Part shown: positions 9,123 to 17,894 of the stretch, one piece after another
Layout of the letters: each line of letters opens with the position of its first letter
Position numbering within the stretch: position 1 is the first letter of the stretch
Assembly (NCBI GenBank): GCA_001689535.1
Contig: LUJP01000028.1
Location: 1-58,546, forward strand
Reading direction: 5' to 3'
DNA: 58,546 nt
From: Bacteroidales bacterium M5
GTDB lineage: Bacteria > Bacteroidota > Bacteroidia > Bacteroidales > Muribaculaceae
Position numbers and translations under genes: made by a program
The notes under the pieces: model-generated
What the model saw: the letters and a program-made list of their open reading frames with translations, nothing else
Databases searched by the model: none
Told to the model about the DNA's origin: nothing

Positions 9123-9812
9123 ATGATGGAATACTACTTCCAATACGGTGATAGGGAAATTGATTATCTTAAGAGCCGAGACCGACGGCTTTCTGAGGTG
9201 ATTGACCAAGTGGGGATAGTACGTCGGCGAGTCATTCCCGATATATTCGCGGCGCTTGTTCATTCAATAATCGGCCAGCAGATTTCTACTAAGGCCCACG
9301 AGAGCATTTGGGGGAAAACAGTTGAGTTGCTTGGAAGCGTGTCGCCGGAGAATATCCTGGCAATCTCTCCGGAGGAACTACACTCCGTAGGATTGTCATT
9401 TAGAAAAGTTGAGTATATCCGTGATGCTGCACGCAGGTTTGCATCCGGAGAATATGACGCAGATTGCTTAAACAGCCTGAACGATGAGGAAATCGTTGAA
9501 AAACTTTCGCAACTGAAAGGAGTAGGAATCTGGAGCGCGGAAATGCTTATGCTATTCTCGATGCAACGACCAGATGTGTTGAGCTTCGGTGACTTGGCAA
9601 TATTGCGTGGATTAAGGATGATATACCATCATAGGCATATTGACCGCAAACTTTTTGAGAAATACCGGCGTCGGTTTTCACCTTACAATAGCGTGGCAAG
9701 TCTCTATATCTGGGCTGTTGCCGGAGGTGCCATAGACGGAATGAAAGATTATGCTCCAAAATCGCCCAAAAAGAAACCAAATCAGGGCCAGACTCATGTG
9801 AAATCACTATGA
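9123..9812 (+). CDS. alkA: DNA-3-methyladenine glycosylase II (HhH-GPD family)
   Basis: 229 residues. The helix-hairpin-helix LKGVGIWSAEML near residue 130 and the following segment RPDVLSFGDLAILRG, with the catalytic Asp in GDLAI, identify an HhH-GPD base-excision glycosylase. An early HSIIGQQISTKAHESIWGK matches the AlkA family. The enzyme removes 3-methyladenine and related alkylated bases from DNA. It lacks the N-terminal TBP-like domain of E. coli AlkA, as many short bacterial forms do, and has no Cys cluster for an Fe-S centre. Two start codons are adjacent (9123 and 9126). The end overlaps ogt by 4 bp (ATGA), indicating translational coupling with a second alkylation-repair gene. Confidence 0.92.
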   Translation: MMEYYFQYGDREIDYLKSRDRRLSEVIDQVGIVRRRVIPDIFAALVHSIIGQQISTKAHESIWGKTVELLGSVSPENILAISPEELHSVGLSFRKVEYIRDAARRFASGEYDADCLNSLNDEEIVEKLSQLKGVGIWSAEMLMLFSMQRPDVLSFGDLAILRGLRMIYHHRHIDRKLFEKYRRRFSPYNSVASLYIWAVAGGAIDGMKDYAPKSPKKKPNQGQTHVKSL

Positions 9813-10321
9813 AAGAAAAGAAGATTATAACACGAAAGTATGAATCGCCGTGCGGAACACTTATGCTCGGTTCTTTCGGGGATAAGTTGTGCCTCTGTGA
9901 TTGGCAGGTGGAAAAGCACCGCAATTATGTTGAAAACAGATTGTGCCGCATTCTTGATGCCGAGTTCGAGGAAGGTACATCTGCGGTGATAGATAACGCC
10001 ATTCTTCAGCTTGAGGAATATTTTAATGGCAAGCGACAGGAATTCGACATTCCGTTATTGTTTGTCGGAACTGATTTCCAGAAAAAAGTATGGAACCGAT
10101 TGCTTTCCATTCCATTCGGAAAGACAATTTCTTACGGTGAGATGGCCCGACAAATCGGGATGCAGAAAGCCGTTCGGGCTGTAGCAAACGCAAACGGAGC
10201 CAATTCAATGTCCATATTCGCGCCATGCCACCGTGTTATCGGCAGCGACCACACACTGACAGGTTACGGTGGCGGACTCGCTGTGAAAGAATACCTGTTG
10301 AAGCTGGAAAATGCAAGATAA
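9809..10321 (+). CDS. ogt: Methylated-DNA--protein-cysteine S-methyltransferase
   Basis: This 170-aa suicide enzyme carries the invariant active-site motif PCHRVIG near residue 138, followed by LTGYGGGLAVKEYLLKLE. The conserved RAVANANGANS loop and a helix-turn-helix (GKTISYGEMARQIG) precede the motif. It transfers the alkyl group from O6-alkylguanine to its own Cys. No Ada-type N-terminal zinc domain or AraC domain is present, so it is an Ogt-like protein rather than an Ada regulator. Overlaps alkA by 4 bp; the MFS gene follows after 76 bp. Confidence 0.95.
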   Translation: MKEKKIITRKYESPCGTLMLGSFGDKLCLCDWQVEKHRNYVENRLCRILDAEFEEGTSAVIDNAILQLEEYFNGKRQEFDIPLLFVGTDFQKKVWNRLLSIPFGKTISYGEMARQIGMQKAVRAVANANGANSMSIFAPCHRVIGSDHTLTGYGGGLAVKEYLLKLENAR

Positions 10322-10397
10322 AAATAGGCACTTCCCATTGGCGAAAAACATGTAAAAATGAAATTGTGGCCGGGAGGTGCAAAATTGGAATTGTTAA

Positions 10398-11609
10398 ATG
10401 GAAACATACGCTACAAAAGATAAGGAGAGAACACTCTACTCCATACTGTTCGCAATCAGTTTCGCCCATCTGCTGAATGATATGATGCAGTCCATCATAC
10501 CTTCGATATATCCTATAATCAAGGATCAATATGGATTTACATTCGCCCAGATAGGTATGATAACCCTTGTGTTTCAGATGACATCATCGCTGCTGCAGCC
10601 GCTTGTAGGTCGAGTGGCCGACCGGCATCCCATGCCATACGCATTGTCAGCCGGAATGGTGTTCACATTCATCGGTATCATTCTGCTTTCAATCGCCAAT
10701 CAATTCGCTTTCATCATGGTTGCCGTAGGTATCATAGGAATGGGTTCTTCGATTTTCCACCCCGAAGCATCTCGCATAGCCCAGCTTGCCGGAGGTGGGA
10801 AAAAGGGGTTGGCACAATCCATCTTTCAAGTCGGCGGAAATGGCGGCAGTGCGATTGGCCCATTGCTTGCCGCAATAATCATTATCCCTTATGGACAGCA
10901 CTCGATTGTATGGTTTGCGATAGCAGCCTTTATCGCAGGTATAATCTTATTGCCAGTCGGGAAATGGTATAAAGGGATGCTCCAGAGGGCGTCTTCCAGA
11001 CAAGTTGTTGGTAATCCTGCAATAAAAACTTTGACACCTAGCCGGATAAATTGGGCGATTGCCATATTGTGTCTGCTCACTTTCTCCAAATATTTCTTTA
11101 TGGCAAGTATGACAAGTTATTTCACATTCTTCCTGATAGATAAATTCGGAGTGGACATAAAGGTTTCACAGCTATGTCTTTTTGCATTTATGGCGGCAGT
11201 GGCTGTCGGCACAATCCTCGGCGGCAGTATCGGTGACAGATACGGCCGTAAATATGTGATATGGGGTTCCATTTTGGGGGCGGCGCCATTCACATTGGCG
11301 TTGCCCTATGTCAACTTTATACTTACAATAATACTTGCGATAATAATCGGCCTGGTAATCTCATCGGCTTTTTCCGCCATATTGGTATATGCCACAGAAT
11401 TAAAACCAGATAAGGTGGGCATGATGGCAGGATTATTTTTCGGACTTAATTTCGGCTTGGGAGGCATCGGTTCTGCCTTTTTCGGGTGGCTTGCCGACAA
11501 AACGAGTATAGAATTCATATTCCAGATAAGCACTCTTCTTCCATTGTTGGGAATCGTGACGGTATTCTTACCTAATATTGACGGCAAGCGTGTAAAGAAT
11601 TCGCGATGA
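10398..11609 (+). CDS. MFS transporter, fosmidomycin-resistance (Fsr)-like
   Basis: This 403-aa, very hydrophobic protein has about 12 predicted membrane segments. The N-terminal half has FAHLLNDMMQSIIPSIYPI, a signature of the Fsr subgroup of the major facilitator superfamily, and GRVADRHPMPY as the loop 2-3 motif. The C-terminal repeat carries GGSIGDRYGRKYVI. E. coli Fsr exports fosmidomycin; the natural substrate in this organism cannot be read from sequence. Located 76 bp downstream of ogt and inside the two 53-bp repeats, so it may travel as part of one cassette. Convergent with the universal stress gene. Confidence 0.87.
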   Translation: METYATKDKERTLYSILFAISFAHLLNDMMQSIIPSIYPIIKDQYGFTFAQIGMITLVFQMTSSLLQPLVGRVADRHPMPYALSAGMVFTFIGIILLSIANQFAFIMVAVGIIGMGSSIFHPEASRIAQLAGGGKKGLAQSIFQVGGNGGSAIGPLLAAIIIIPYGQHSIVWFAIAAFIAGIILLPVGKWYKGMLQRASSRQVVGNPAIKTLTPSRINWAIAILCLLTFSKYFFMASMTSYFTFFLIDKFGVDIKVSQLCLFAFMAAVAVGTILGGSIGDRYGRKYVIWGSILGAAPFTLALPYVNFILTIILAIIIGLVISSAFSAILVYATELKPDKVGMMAGLFFGLNFGLGGIGSAFFGWLADKTSIEFIFQISTLLPLLGIVTVFLPNIDGKRVKNSR

Positions 11610-11620
11610 ATAAAAGCTGA

Positions 11621-11673
11621 TACTAATTCCTGTCCGGAACTGATTCAGACAGGAACTGCTATAAGCGGGAGAC
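11621..11673 (+). repeat. Direct repeat R2 with stem-loop, right flank of alkA-ogt-MFS cassette
   Basis: Partner of R1 (42 of 53 identical, all differences transitions). Left arm 11625-11638 pairs with 11644-11657 in the same register as R1. One pair is a compensatory change (C-G in R1, T-A here) and two G-U pairs of R1 are A-T here, so the stem is maintained. The right half contains the stop codon and last codons of the convergent universal stress gene; the hairpin probably terminates both converging transcripts. Confidence 0.75.
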
Positions 11674-12751
11674 TGGATTGAAAAAGAAGTCTATGGGCAA
11701 GTCCGGGATTGAAAAGCCGAGCAAAAGCATTTTTACGACGGTTGGGGACCACTATTACCCGGATATCATTGTCAGAGATAAACTGTCGGAAATCAGTGTC
11801 GACCTGAGAGAGTGGAATGAGTTTTGCTCCGAAAAACGAGGAAGGATAACGGTCGGAACAATAGGATCGGAGCGATTCAAGCAAATCGGAACTTTGATTA
11901 TCAGAAGATTTGCGAGATGGAATACCGATAAGCTGAATTGAGCGCTGATCATTGTCAATCAGCTTCATAAGGCTGTCGACGGCAATAATATCACTTTGAT
12001 CAAGCGTACAAAGAATGATTATATTATTCTTTTGTGCTATAGGGTTTGTTGTCTCTGTGACTGCGAAAACAGGATACCTGCAGTTGTCAAGAACTTCGGC
12101 CGTGACGCTACCCATGGTTTCACGCTCCTTTAAGTCGGAGTCGCGGGTTCCCATCACTATCATCAATGGATTTAGTTCTTTAGCGAGCTGCAACACGTTT
12201 TCTTCAGGAACGCCCTCGCGTAGAATCGTCTTATATTTTACTTTGGGAAGCTCTCCTTTGGCTATAAGGCTATCGATCATTTCCGTAAACTCCTTCATTT
12301 CAAGCCATGCTTCTCTTTCGAGTTTATGTCGCTCCGCAAGGTTGGGATTGGAGAAGTTAAGGGATTTCGTAAGCTGAAGTCCCGAAGGATATTTTGGATC
12401 GAAAAATGAATGAAGAATAGTAACTCCGCAGTTATGATGGACTGCGATTTCAAATGCTATAAAGAGAGCTTTTAGGGAGTGAGGAGAAAAGTCAGTGGGA
12501 AGAAGAATAGTAGGAGAGTAAGATGAGGGGTGAGATTTAACCGAATCGGGATTCTCTAAAATTCGCAGAGCAGCGGGAAGATTCGATTCGTGAATCCGGA
12601 CTCTAACACCGGCGGAAACCGCCGGATTCTCCAGATTGACATTTTGCAAAACGACATCGATGCCCTCGTTCTCGAGGATTGATTTTACCGAATTGGCATA
12701 TTCGAATGTGTGAATAGCAATGGTAATGAGTCTGTCGTCATCCGTAGTCAT
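11645..12751 (-). CDS. Universal stress protein, DUF2007 plus two Usp domains
   Basis: 368 residues in three parts. Residues 8-70 (FEYANSVKSILENEGIDVVL) are a DUF2007-type putative signal-transducing domain. Residues 80-210 are a first Usp domain (ILLPTDFSPHSLKALFIAFE) ending in the nucleotide-site-like region MGTRDSDLKERETMGSVTAEV. Residues 240-368 are a second, more degenerate Usp domain ending PLIAVPV. Tandem Usp proteins are cytoplasmic stress proteins, often ATP-binding; the second domain lacks an evident G-x2-G-x9-G motif. No signal peptide. The 3' end lies within repeat R2. Confidence 0.82.
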   Translation of the reverse strand: MTTDDDRLITIAIHTFEYANSVKSILENEGIDVVLQNVNLENPAVSAGVRVRIHESNLPAALRILENPDSVKSHPSSYSPTILLPTDFSPHSLKALFIAFEIAVHHNCGVTILHSFFDPKYPSGLQLTKSLNFSNPNLAERHKLEREAWLEMKEFTEMIDSLIAKGELPKVKYKTILREGVPEENVLQLAKELNPLMIVMGTRDSDLKERETMGSVTAEVLDNCRYPVFAVTETTNPIAQKNNIIILCTLDQSDIIAVDSLMKLIDNDQRSIQLIGIPSRKSSDNQSSDLLESLRSYCSDRYPSSFFGAKLIPLSQVDTDFRQFISDNDIRVIVVPNRRKNAFARLFNPGLAHRLLFQSSLPLIAVPV

Positions 12752-12825
12752 GAGGCAGTTTCCCGACGGTTAGATTTATAAAGAAGAGAGGGAGAATGAG
12801 TATAAGTCGTGCTGTTATTTATTGC

Positions 12826-13083
12826 TTAGTCCTTTTTGTTTTCTTCAAGGATCTTGACAGCCATATCGTAAATTGTGGTGTCGTCGAGAACCACGATTCC
12901 TCCATCGGGTCCCGGCTCGATGTGCACTCCGGCGTTTTTCCCGAATTCATAGTTGCTTCCGCCGAAATAGTTGCGTACGGTCTGAACGGTTATATTGAGC
13001 TTATCGGCAATCTGATGGGTGGCTCCGTCGGGAAGACTGTCTTTAATACGGCGGAGTTCATTGAATGTGATAGTTTTAGCCAT
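12826..13083 (-). CDS. Small helix-turn-helix protein, unknown function
   Basis: 85 residues. A probable helix-turn-helix occupies residues 15-42 (LPDGATHQIADKLNITVQTV), followed by NYFGGSNYEFG and a short C-terminal region GIVVLDDTTIYDMAVKILEE. The pattern resembles small Bacteroidales DNA-binding proteins, but I do not recognise a named family. It is a single gene 181 bp from the end of batE and on the same strand; an independent unit or a distal part of the bat transcript are both possible. Predicted soluble, no Cys. Confidence 0.7.
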   Translation of the reverse strand: MAKTITFNELRRIKDSLPDGATHQIADKLNITVQTVRNYFGGSNYEFGKNAGVHIEPGPDGGIVVLDDTTIYDMAVKILEENKKD

Positions 13084-13263
13084 AACAGTAGGTATTAAGA
13101 GTTAGTAGATAATATCAATTACGTTTAATATTTTGTCTAAAATAGAACATATTGCTATCAAAAACAAATATCCGGAGGCAAAATAATTATGTTTTATAAC
13201 ATAATTATGCACAATTCCTTATTTGACAGTAGGTTTGCCGAATTGGAAAAACAAGCGGAATTT

Positions 13264-14043
13264 TCAGATGATTTCCACATCGGAGGCCTTGATCCAGGCA
13301 CGGTGGTTATTGTCGATTTCCACGTCATACCATCTCGAGGCAATGCTGTCGGAATGGGAAGAAACAGAATCCATAATCTGCATTTTTGTTCCTTCGTGCA
13401 GAAGCATGGCTTCTTCCGTACGATTCTTCGGCGCCCTTGGCGACGTGCTGAGGATAGTTGAAGGTACGGTTACAATAGCATAATTTTTAGATTTCGCCAT
13501 GGATGCGCCCCTGAAAGCAAAAATGCAGCTTAGAATACATAGAAACAACGTCAGAATTCCTCCGAAAAATCCTATTTTCCTCAGGGGGATCGAACTCATG
13601 AAGCAGTAAAGTATGATTGCCGCGATTGTGAGGATGAAAAATGCAAGTGCCGTCCACGCCCAGGTGTTTGCCGTCATTATTCTGGTGACGGAGTCCATGG
13701 CATTGAAGAAAAATGTTCCTCTCTCTCCAACCTTATCAACAATCTTTGAATTTACGAACTCAAGATTGGTCCGGGCATCTGCATTGGTAGGGTCAAGCCG
13801 TAGCGCCCGTTCATAGGCAACTATGGCTTTGCCGAGCTTATTCTGCCGATAAAGTGTATTACCTATATTGTAATATAATTCCGAGGATGTTCCCTCGGTT
13901 TCTGCGGCTTTCAGATATAAAGCGAGAGCATCGGCATACTGTTCGGCAGTGTATGCGGAATCTGCTTTTTCATCCAGGGGAGAGGCCATGGATAAAATGG
14001 AGGAGAAAACTACTGATATTATCAGCAATATATTTCGTTTCAT
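13264..14043 (-). CDS. batE: BatE-like TPR/SH3 protein (aerotolerance operon)
   Basis: 259 residues. Signal peptide (residues 1-20), two or more TPR repeats (LYLKAAETEGTSSELYYNIG, AIVAYERALRLDPTNADART), two membrane segments near residues 125-180 (TWAWTALAFFILTIAAIILY), and a C-terminal SH3b-like domain ending WYDVEIDNNHRAWIKASDVEII. This matches BatE, the last gene of the Bacteroides bat operon, thought to form an envelope complex with BatA-D. It is 9 bp after batD on the minus strand. No terminator is evident right after it. Confidence 0.85.
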   Translation of the reverse strand: MKRNILLIISVVFSSILSMASPLDEKADSAYTAEQYADALALYLKAAETEGTSSELYYNIGNTLYRQNKLGKAIVAYERALRLDPTNADARTNLEFVNSKIVDKVGERGTFFFNAMDSVTRIMTANTWAWTALAFFILTIAAIILYCFMSSIPLRKIGFFGGILTLFLCILSCIFAFRGASMAKSKNYAIVTVPSTILSTSPRAPKNRTEEAMLLHEGTKMQIMDSVSSHSDSIASRWYDVEIDNNHRAWIKASDVEII

Positions 14044-14052
14044 CTTACGTGC

Positions 14053-15882
14053 TTATTTTAAGTTTTTCAGGGGTTTGGTCCGTTCAAGCTCGTTGATGGA
14101 CTCTGTAGCTCTATCATAAAGTTTCTCAATCTTCTCCTGGGATGCGGAAGGAGTGTAACGCGCCATCTCGCTTTCATCAAGAACATCGATGAAATCATTA
14201 CACAACGGCTCTGACGCTCCATAATCACGAAGTTCAGAAGCTACGTTATCACGAGAAAGCTGTGACACGGGAATAGACAATTTGTCGGAAAGATAACCCC
14301 AGACAGCTTTAAGCAGTTCCTCATAGAATTTGTCGGAATCTTTCTTATCCATATATTCGCGGGCAACTTTAAGGCGACGCTTTGCCACTTTGCTTGCCTT
14401 GGCAAGTCGCATTCCTCTTATATCAGAGGCCTGTTTCATTCTGTGGCGGTTGATGGTAAGCAACGCCACAAGTCCGAAGGCGAGCATGAGATATATGAAC
14501 CAATACCACCATGTATCTATCACGAGGGTATGGGTTTCGGAAAGATTCTTCTGGCCGGTCTTTATGAATAAAATATCCGTATTCTTGGATTCGATATCTT
14601 TCCGTTCAATAGTGGACTCCGAAGATATTCCCTTCGAGACCTTGATGTTGTAGGACGGAGTTGTAAGGGTCTCATACTGGTGCTTGGCAAGGTTGAAGTA
14701 AACAAACTTGTCGCTACCTATCTTGAAATCGCCTACAGCCTGCGGTACAAAAGTGTATTCGACAGTCATGGTTCCGCTAACATTCTGACCGTTAATCTGG
14801 GCTTTAATGTCGCTTTTGGGGGTGTACTGCTCGAATTCAGAAGGGAAGTCGATAACCGGCTCTTTAATATACTTGATGTTGCCGGTACCGGAGATAGTGT
14901 ATATCAAGGTTGCAGGGTCATTGGTCCGGAACGAATTTCCAACCAGACGGCTGTCAATCTTAAATTCGCCCACAGCACCGTTGAACCCTTCAGGCTGAGG
15001 GGTCGGCAACGGTTTGATATCTATAGAAGCGCTGTTTGAGCTAACCTGAATCTGGCGTTCCTGAGGATTCTGCACCGTAAAGAATCCCATGTTCACATTA
15101 TCATACTGCACCACCTTGATATCATAATTTCCGGAATTGATGGTGAGCCGTCCTGATTTCTGAGGAAATATTATGCATTTTTTCAACAATGCAGTCATAT
15201 AGCGCTGGCCCTTGTATTCCTCAACCTGATTTAGTGACGGCTGAAGATTCATTTCCTCAATCAGGAATCCGTCGAAACTGGGTTGTTTGGTGGGGAAGAA
15301 GGAGGATATCGAGTATTTGGTATAGAGCTTGATAGTACATTCAATTGCTTCCTGTTCGTAGGCCGTGGGTTTGGAAAGAATTATTCTAACAAAAACATCA
15401 TTGGAAGAGACATTCCTGTCGGCCGATTGAGAAGTAATATCATCGATATCTACCTGCTGATTACTTCCGGACGAAGCTCCCGCTCCACCGTTTCCTGCCG
15501 GTGCGGGGCCTATGACAATTTGGGTGGGACGGGTAGAGAGATGCTTGCCGTCAGCAACGATAGTCGCTTCGCCGATTGTATAGGTTCCTTCTTTATCGGC
15601 ACGATAGTAGTAGGTGTAATCAATGGTAGAACTTGAAGTCATCTGTCCATTGATTACCGAATAGCTTTGGCTTGTGGATGTTGAGGGGCCGTAAAGGAGC
15701 GTGCATCCGTTTATCTGAGGCACCTTGAGGCTTGTACCCTGGGCATCACGCAAACGGAATGTAACGGCAAATTTGCTTCCGGCCGCTACTCTTCCAGGAG
15801 CATTTACCGTGAAAGAGGGGGCTGCACAGACCGAAATAAAACACACGGTCAATAAAAAGGCAAGCGCCGTAAAACGATTCAT
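14053..15882 (-). CDS. batD: BatD, aerotolerance operon membrane protein
   Basis: 609 residues from the chosen start MNRFTALAF, which gives a clean signal peptide ending near AAP; an in-frame ATG at 15894 would add four residues. The periplasmic part is a series of beta domains typical of BatD ('oxygen tolerance' family): FTVNAPGRVAAGSKFAVTFRL, then repeated strands such as SASIDIKPLPTPQPEGFNGAVG. One membrane helix lies near residue 455 (WYWFIYLMLAFGLVALLTI), followed by a cytoplasmic helical tail (KASKVAKRRLKVAREYMDK). Role: structural partner of the VWA proteins BatA/BatB in the inner membrane. The function of the Bat complex in anaerobes is still debated. Confidence 0.9.
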   Translation of the reverse strand: MNRFTALAFLLTVCFISVCAAPSFTVNAPGRVAAGSKFAVTFRLRDAQGTSLKVPQINGCTLLYGPSTSTSQSYSVINGQMTSSSTIDYTYYYRADKEGTYTIGEATIVADGKHLSTRPTQIVIGPAPAGNGGAGASSGSNQQVDIDDITSQSADRNVSSNDVFVRIILSKPTAYEQEAIECTIKLYTKYSISSFFPTKQPSFDGFLIEEMNLQPSLNQVEEYKGQRYMTALLKKCIIFPQKSGRLTINSGNYDIKVVQYDNVNMGFFTVQNPQERQIQVSSNSASIDIKPLPTPQPEGFNGAVGEFKIDSRLVGNSFRTNDPATLIYTISGTGNIKYIKEPVIDFPSEFEQYTPKSDIKAQINGQNVSGTMTVEYTFVPQAVGDFKIGSDKFVYFNLAKHQYETLTTPSYNIKVSKGISSESTIERKDIESKNTDILFIKTGQKNLSETHTLVIDTWWYWFIYLMLAFGLVALLTINRHRMKQASDIRGMRLAKASKVAKRRLKVAREYMDKKDSDKFYEELLKAVWGYLSDKLSIPVSQLSRDNVASELRDYGASEPLCNDFIDVLDESEMARYTPSASQEKIEKLYDRATESINELERTKPLKNLK

Positions 15883-15967
15883 AATTACTCTCATAAACTG
15901 AAGTAGTTGTGAGTTTATAATCCTATTATAAAAAATAGACTGACCGAAAGGACTGAAGATAGATACA

Positions 15968-16786
15968 TTACCATGGTTTCGTTACCTGTTTCCGGGCACC
16001 TTCAGCATTTTTGCGCTGCTGAGCCTCAACCCTTCGTCGCGTGGCAGCTTCTTCATTTTCCATAGCTTTCAGAATCTTATCGGCATTGGACTGACTGATG
16101 CCTTGCTGTTGCTGGCGGTCTTGCTTTTTATCTTTGTCCTGTTGCTGCTGTTGCTGATCCTGTTGGTCCTGCTGGTCCTGTTTGTTTTTATCGGGATTCT
16201 TTTGCTGGTCCTGCTGTTTTTGATCCTGATTCTGCTGGTCCTGATTCTGATCTTGATTTTTATCTTTGTTCTGATCCTGTTCTTTCTTTTTGAGCTGGGC
16301 AAGACGGAGGTTTTCCCGCGTAAGATCATTATCGGGATTCTTACGCAGAGAATTCTTGTACATTTCGATGCTCTGGGTGTAGTCTTCCTGATTGAAGCTC
16401 ATGTTACCCAGATTGTAGTATGCTTTTTCAGAAATAGAGATATCTCTAGCATTCTTTGCAAGACCAGTAAGAAGAGCCTGAGCTTCCTGCATGGGATTGT
16501 TTCCTGCATTTGGATCGGCAGAACCGGCCTGACGTATAAGGGCTGCGGCAAGGTTGTAAGCTGCAGTCTCGCTGCCAGGAGCCACTTCCAGAGCCTTTCG
16601 ATAGAGAACCTCGGCCTCGGCAAAGCGTTTGTCGCGGTAAAGCTTGTTGCCTTCCACTATGAAGTTTCGTTCCTGTTTCACAGTCATGACTTCCTTGGCA
16701 TCTTCTTTAGCAGGTTTGTCGGCCGCGGCTCCGGGAATAGCGGAGGCGAAAAACAATGAGGCGGCTATCAAAAAATATCGGGTCAT
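15968..16786 (-). CDS. batC: BatC, TPR protein with Gln/Asp/Lys-rich tail
   Basis: 272 residues from MTRYFLIAASLF, chosen because this ATG at 16784-16786 overlaps the batB stop (ATGA) and begins a signal peptide; a longer in-frame start at 16828 would lie inside batB. TPR repeats span about residues 40-175 (NKLYRDKRFAEAEVLYRKAL, YKNSLRKNPDNDLTRENLRL). A low-complexity tract of Gln, Asp, Lys and Asn follows (about residues 178-230), then GISQSNADKILKAMENEEAA, which resembles the conserved BatC end. Part of the operon; presumed periplasmic scaffold. The repeat tract could be prone to length change. Confidence 0.88.
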   Translation of the reverse strand: MTRYFLIAASLFFASAIPGAAADKPAKEDAKEVMTVKQERNFIVEGNKLYRDKRFAEAEVLYRKALEVAPGSETAAYNLAAALIRQAGSADPNAGNNPMQEAQALLTGLAKNARDISISEKAYYNLGNMSFNQEDYTQSIEMYKNSLRKNPDNDLTRENLRLAQLKKKEQDQNKDKNQDQNQDQQNQDQKQQDQQKNPDKNKQDQQDQQDQQQQQQDKDKKQDRQQQQGISQSNADKILKAMENEEAATRRRVEAQQRKNAEGARKQVTKPW

Positions 16787-17844
16787 TTTTTGTGCGATTT
16801 TGAGAAGAAAGTAAATTTCGTAAGCCACTCAATCTTGGCATAGGGGAGAAGCATGTCGATGAGCAGCAGGCATAAAGCTATCACAATTGCAACCGGGAAC
16901 AGTTCGGATGCGGCGGAAGGAGCTGCGGAGCGTTTGAATTCCGTTTTCGAAAGACGGTCAAGCTGATCAGAAAGCTGATCTACCACATTTCTGTCGCCTC
17001 CCCAAATATAGATGCCGTTGCCGGCTTTAGCTATTTCATCGGCAAGCTGTTCATTGAGGGCGGTCTTGACCTGATTGCCTTCGTAATCTGTCATGAATTC
17101 GGTGCCGGTGGCATTGATTGGAATCGGATTGCCTTTCACTGTACCAAGACCAATTACATCAACCTGAATACCGGCATCAGCAGCACGTTTGGCTTCTTCC
17201 ATGGCGTTATCTTCAAAATTCTCGGCATCTGTGATGAGAATGATGGCTTTCTGGAAATCGCTGTCGGGGGTGAAGGAATTAATGGCCATGTTCAGCGCTG
17301 CTCCGATAGCAGTGCCCTGCGTGGGAACAGCATCAGTGTTAAGATTGTTGATGAACATCTTTGCCGAAATAAAATCGGAAGTGATGGGAAGCTGAGTATA
17401 GGCGTCACCCGCAAATACTATCAGTCCCACTTTATCATTCCCAAGTTTATCCAGAAGTTTTTCAAGGATAAATTTTGCTCTCTGAAGGCGGCTTACACCC
17501 TTGGGATCATCTGTGGATGAGGCAAGCATGGAGTTGGAAAGGTCGAAACAGATCATAACTTCAATGCCGGCAGATGTCTCTTCTTCTTTCGCTCCGAAGT
17601 CAGAATTGGTGACGTAGGGACGTGCAATGGCAATTATTATGAAAACAACTGCAAGCAGCTCTATAATTATCTTGACACCGGGCATGTATCGGGAAGCTTC
17701 GGGCATTAGATTCCGAATGATATTTACTTTACCGAATTTTTTTAGCTTGCGTTTGCGTGCGGCACGCCCGAGAAAGTACAGGCCAGCTATGACCGGTACT
17801 ATCAGAAGGAGATAGAGCAGCTGAGGATTCGCAAAATTTATCAT
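16783..17844 (-). CDS. batB: BatB, VWA-domain membrane protein
   Basis: 353 residues. Two N-terminal membrane helices (residues 8-26 and 55-75), then a von Willebrand factor A domain with MIDAS motif CFDLSNSMLAS near residue 97 and downstream VFAGDAYTQLP, and a third helix near residue 318 (LFPVAIVIALCLLLIDMLLP). The DxSxS metal site is intact. BatB pairs with BatA as a membrane VWA protein. The end overlaps batC by 4 bp and the start lies 50 bp after batA, consistent with one transcript. Confidence 0.93.
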   Translation of the reverse strand: MINFANPQLLYLLLIVPVIAGLYFLGRAARKRKLKKFGKVNIIRNLMPEASRYMPGVKIIIELLAVVFIIIAIARPYVTNSDFGAKEEETSAGIEVMICFDLSNSMLASSTDDPKGVSRLQRAKFILEKLLDKLGNDKVGLIVFAGDAYTQLPITSDFISAKMFINNLNTDAVPTQGTAIGAALNMAINSFTPDSDFQKAIILITDAENFEDNAMEEAKRAADAGIQVDVIGLGTVKGNPIPINATGTEFMTDYEGNQVKTALNEQLADEIAKAGNGIYIWGGDRNVVDQLSDQLDRLSKTEFKRSAAPSAASELFPVAIVIALCLLLIDMLLPYAKIEWLTKFTFFSKSHKK

Positions 17845-17894
17845 GATGTTATATCTTATCTAAAATCTGGAAAAGTTGTAACCGAGTAAATGCT

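Noticed and set aside
16103..16759. 218-aa leucine-rich open frame on the plus strand
   Set aside because: It is the antisense of the Gln/Asp/Lys-rich tract and TPR region of batC; its leucine/valine repeats are what that tract gives on the other strand.
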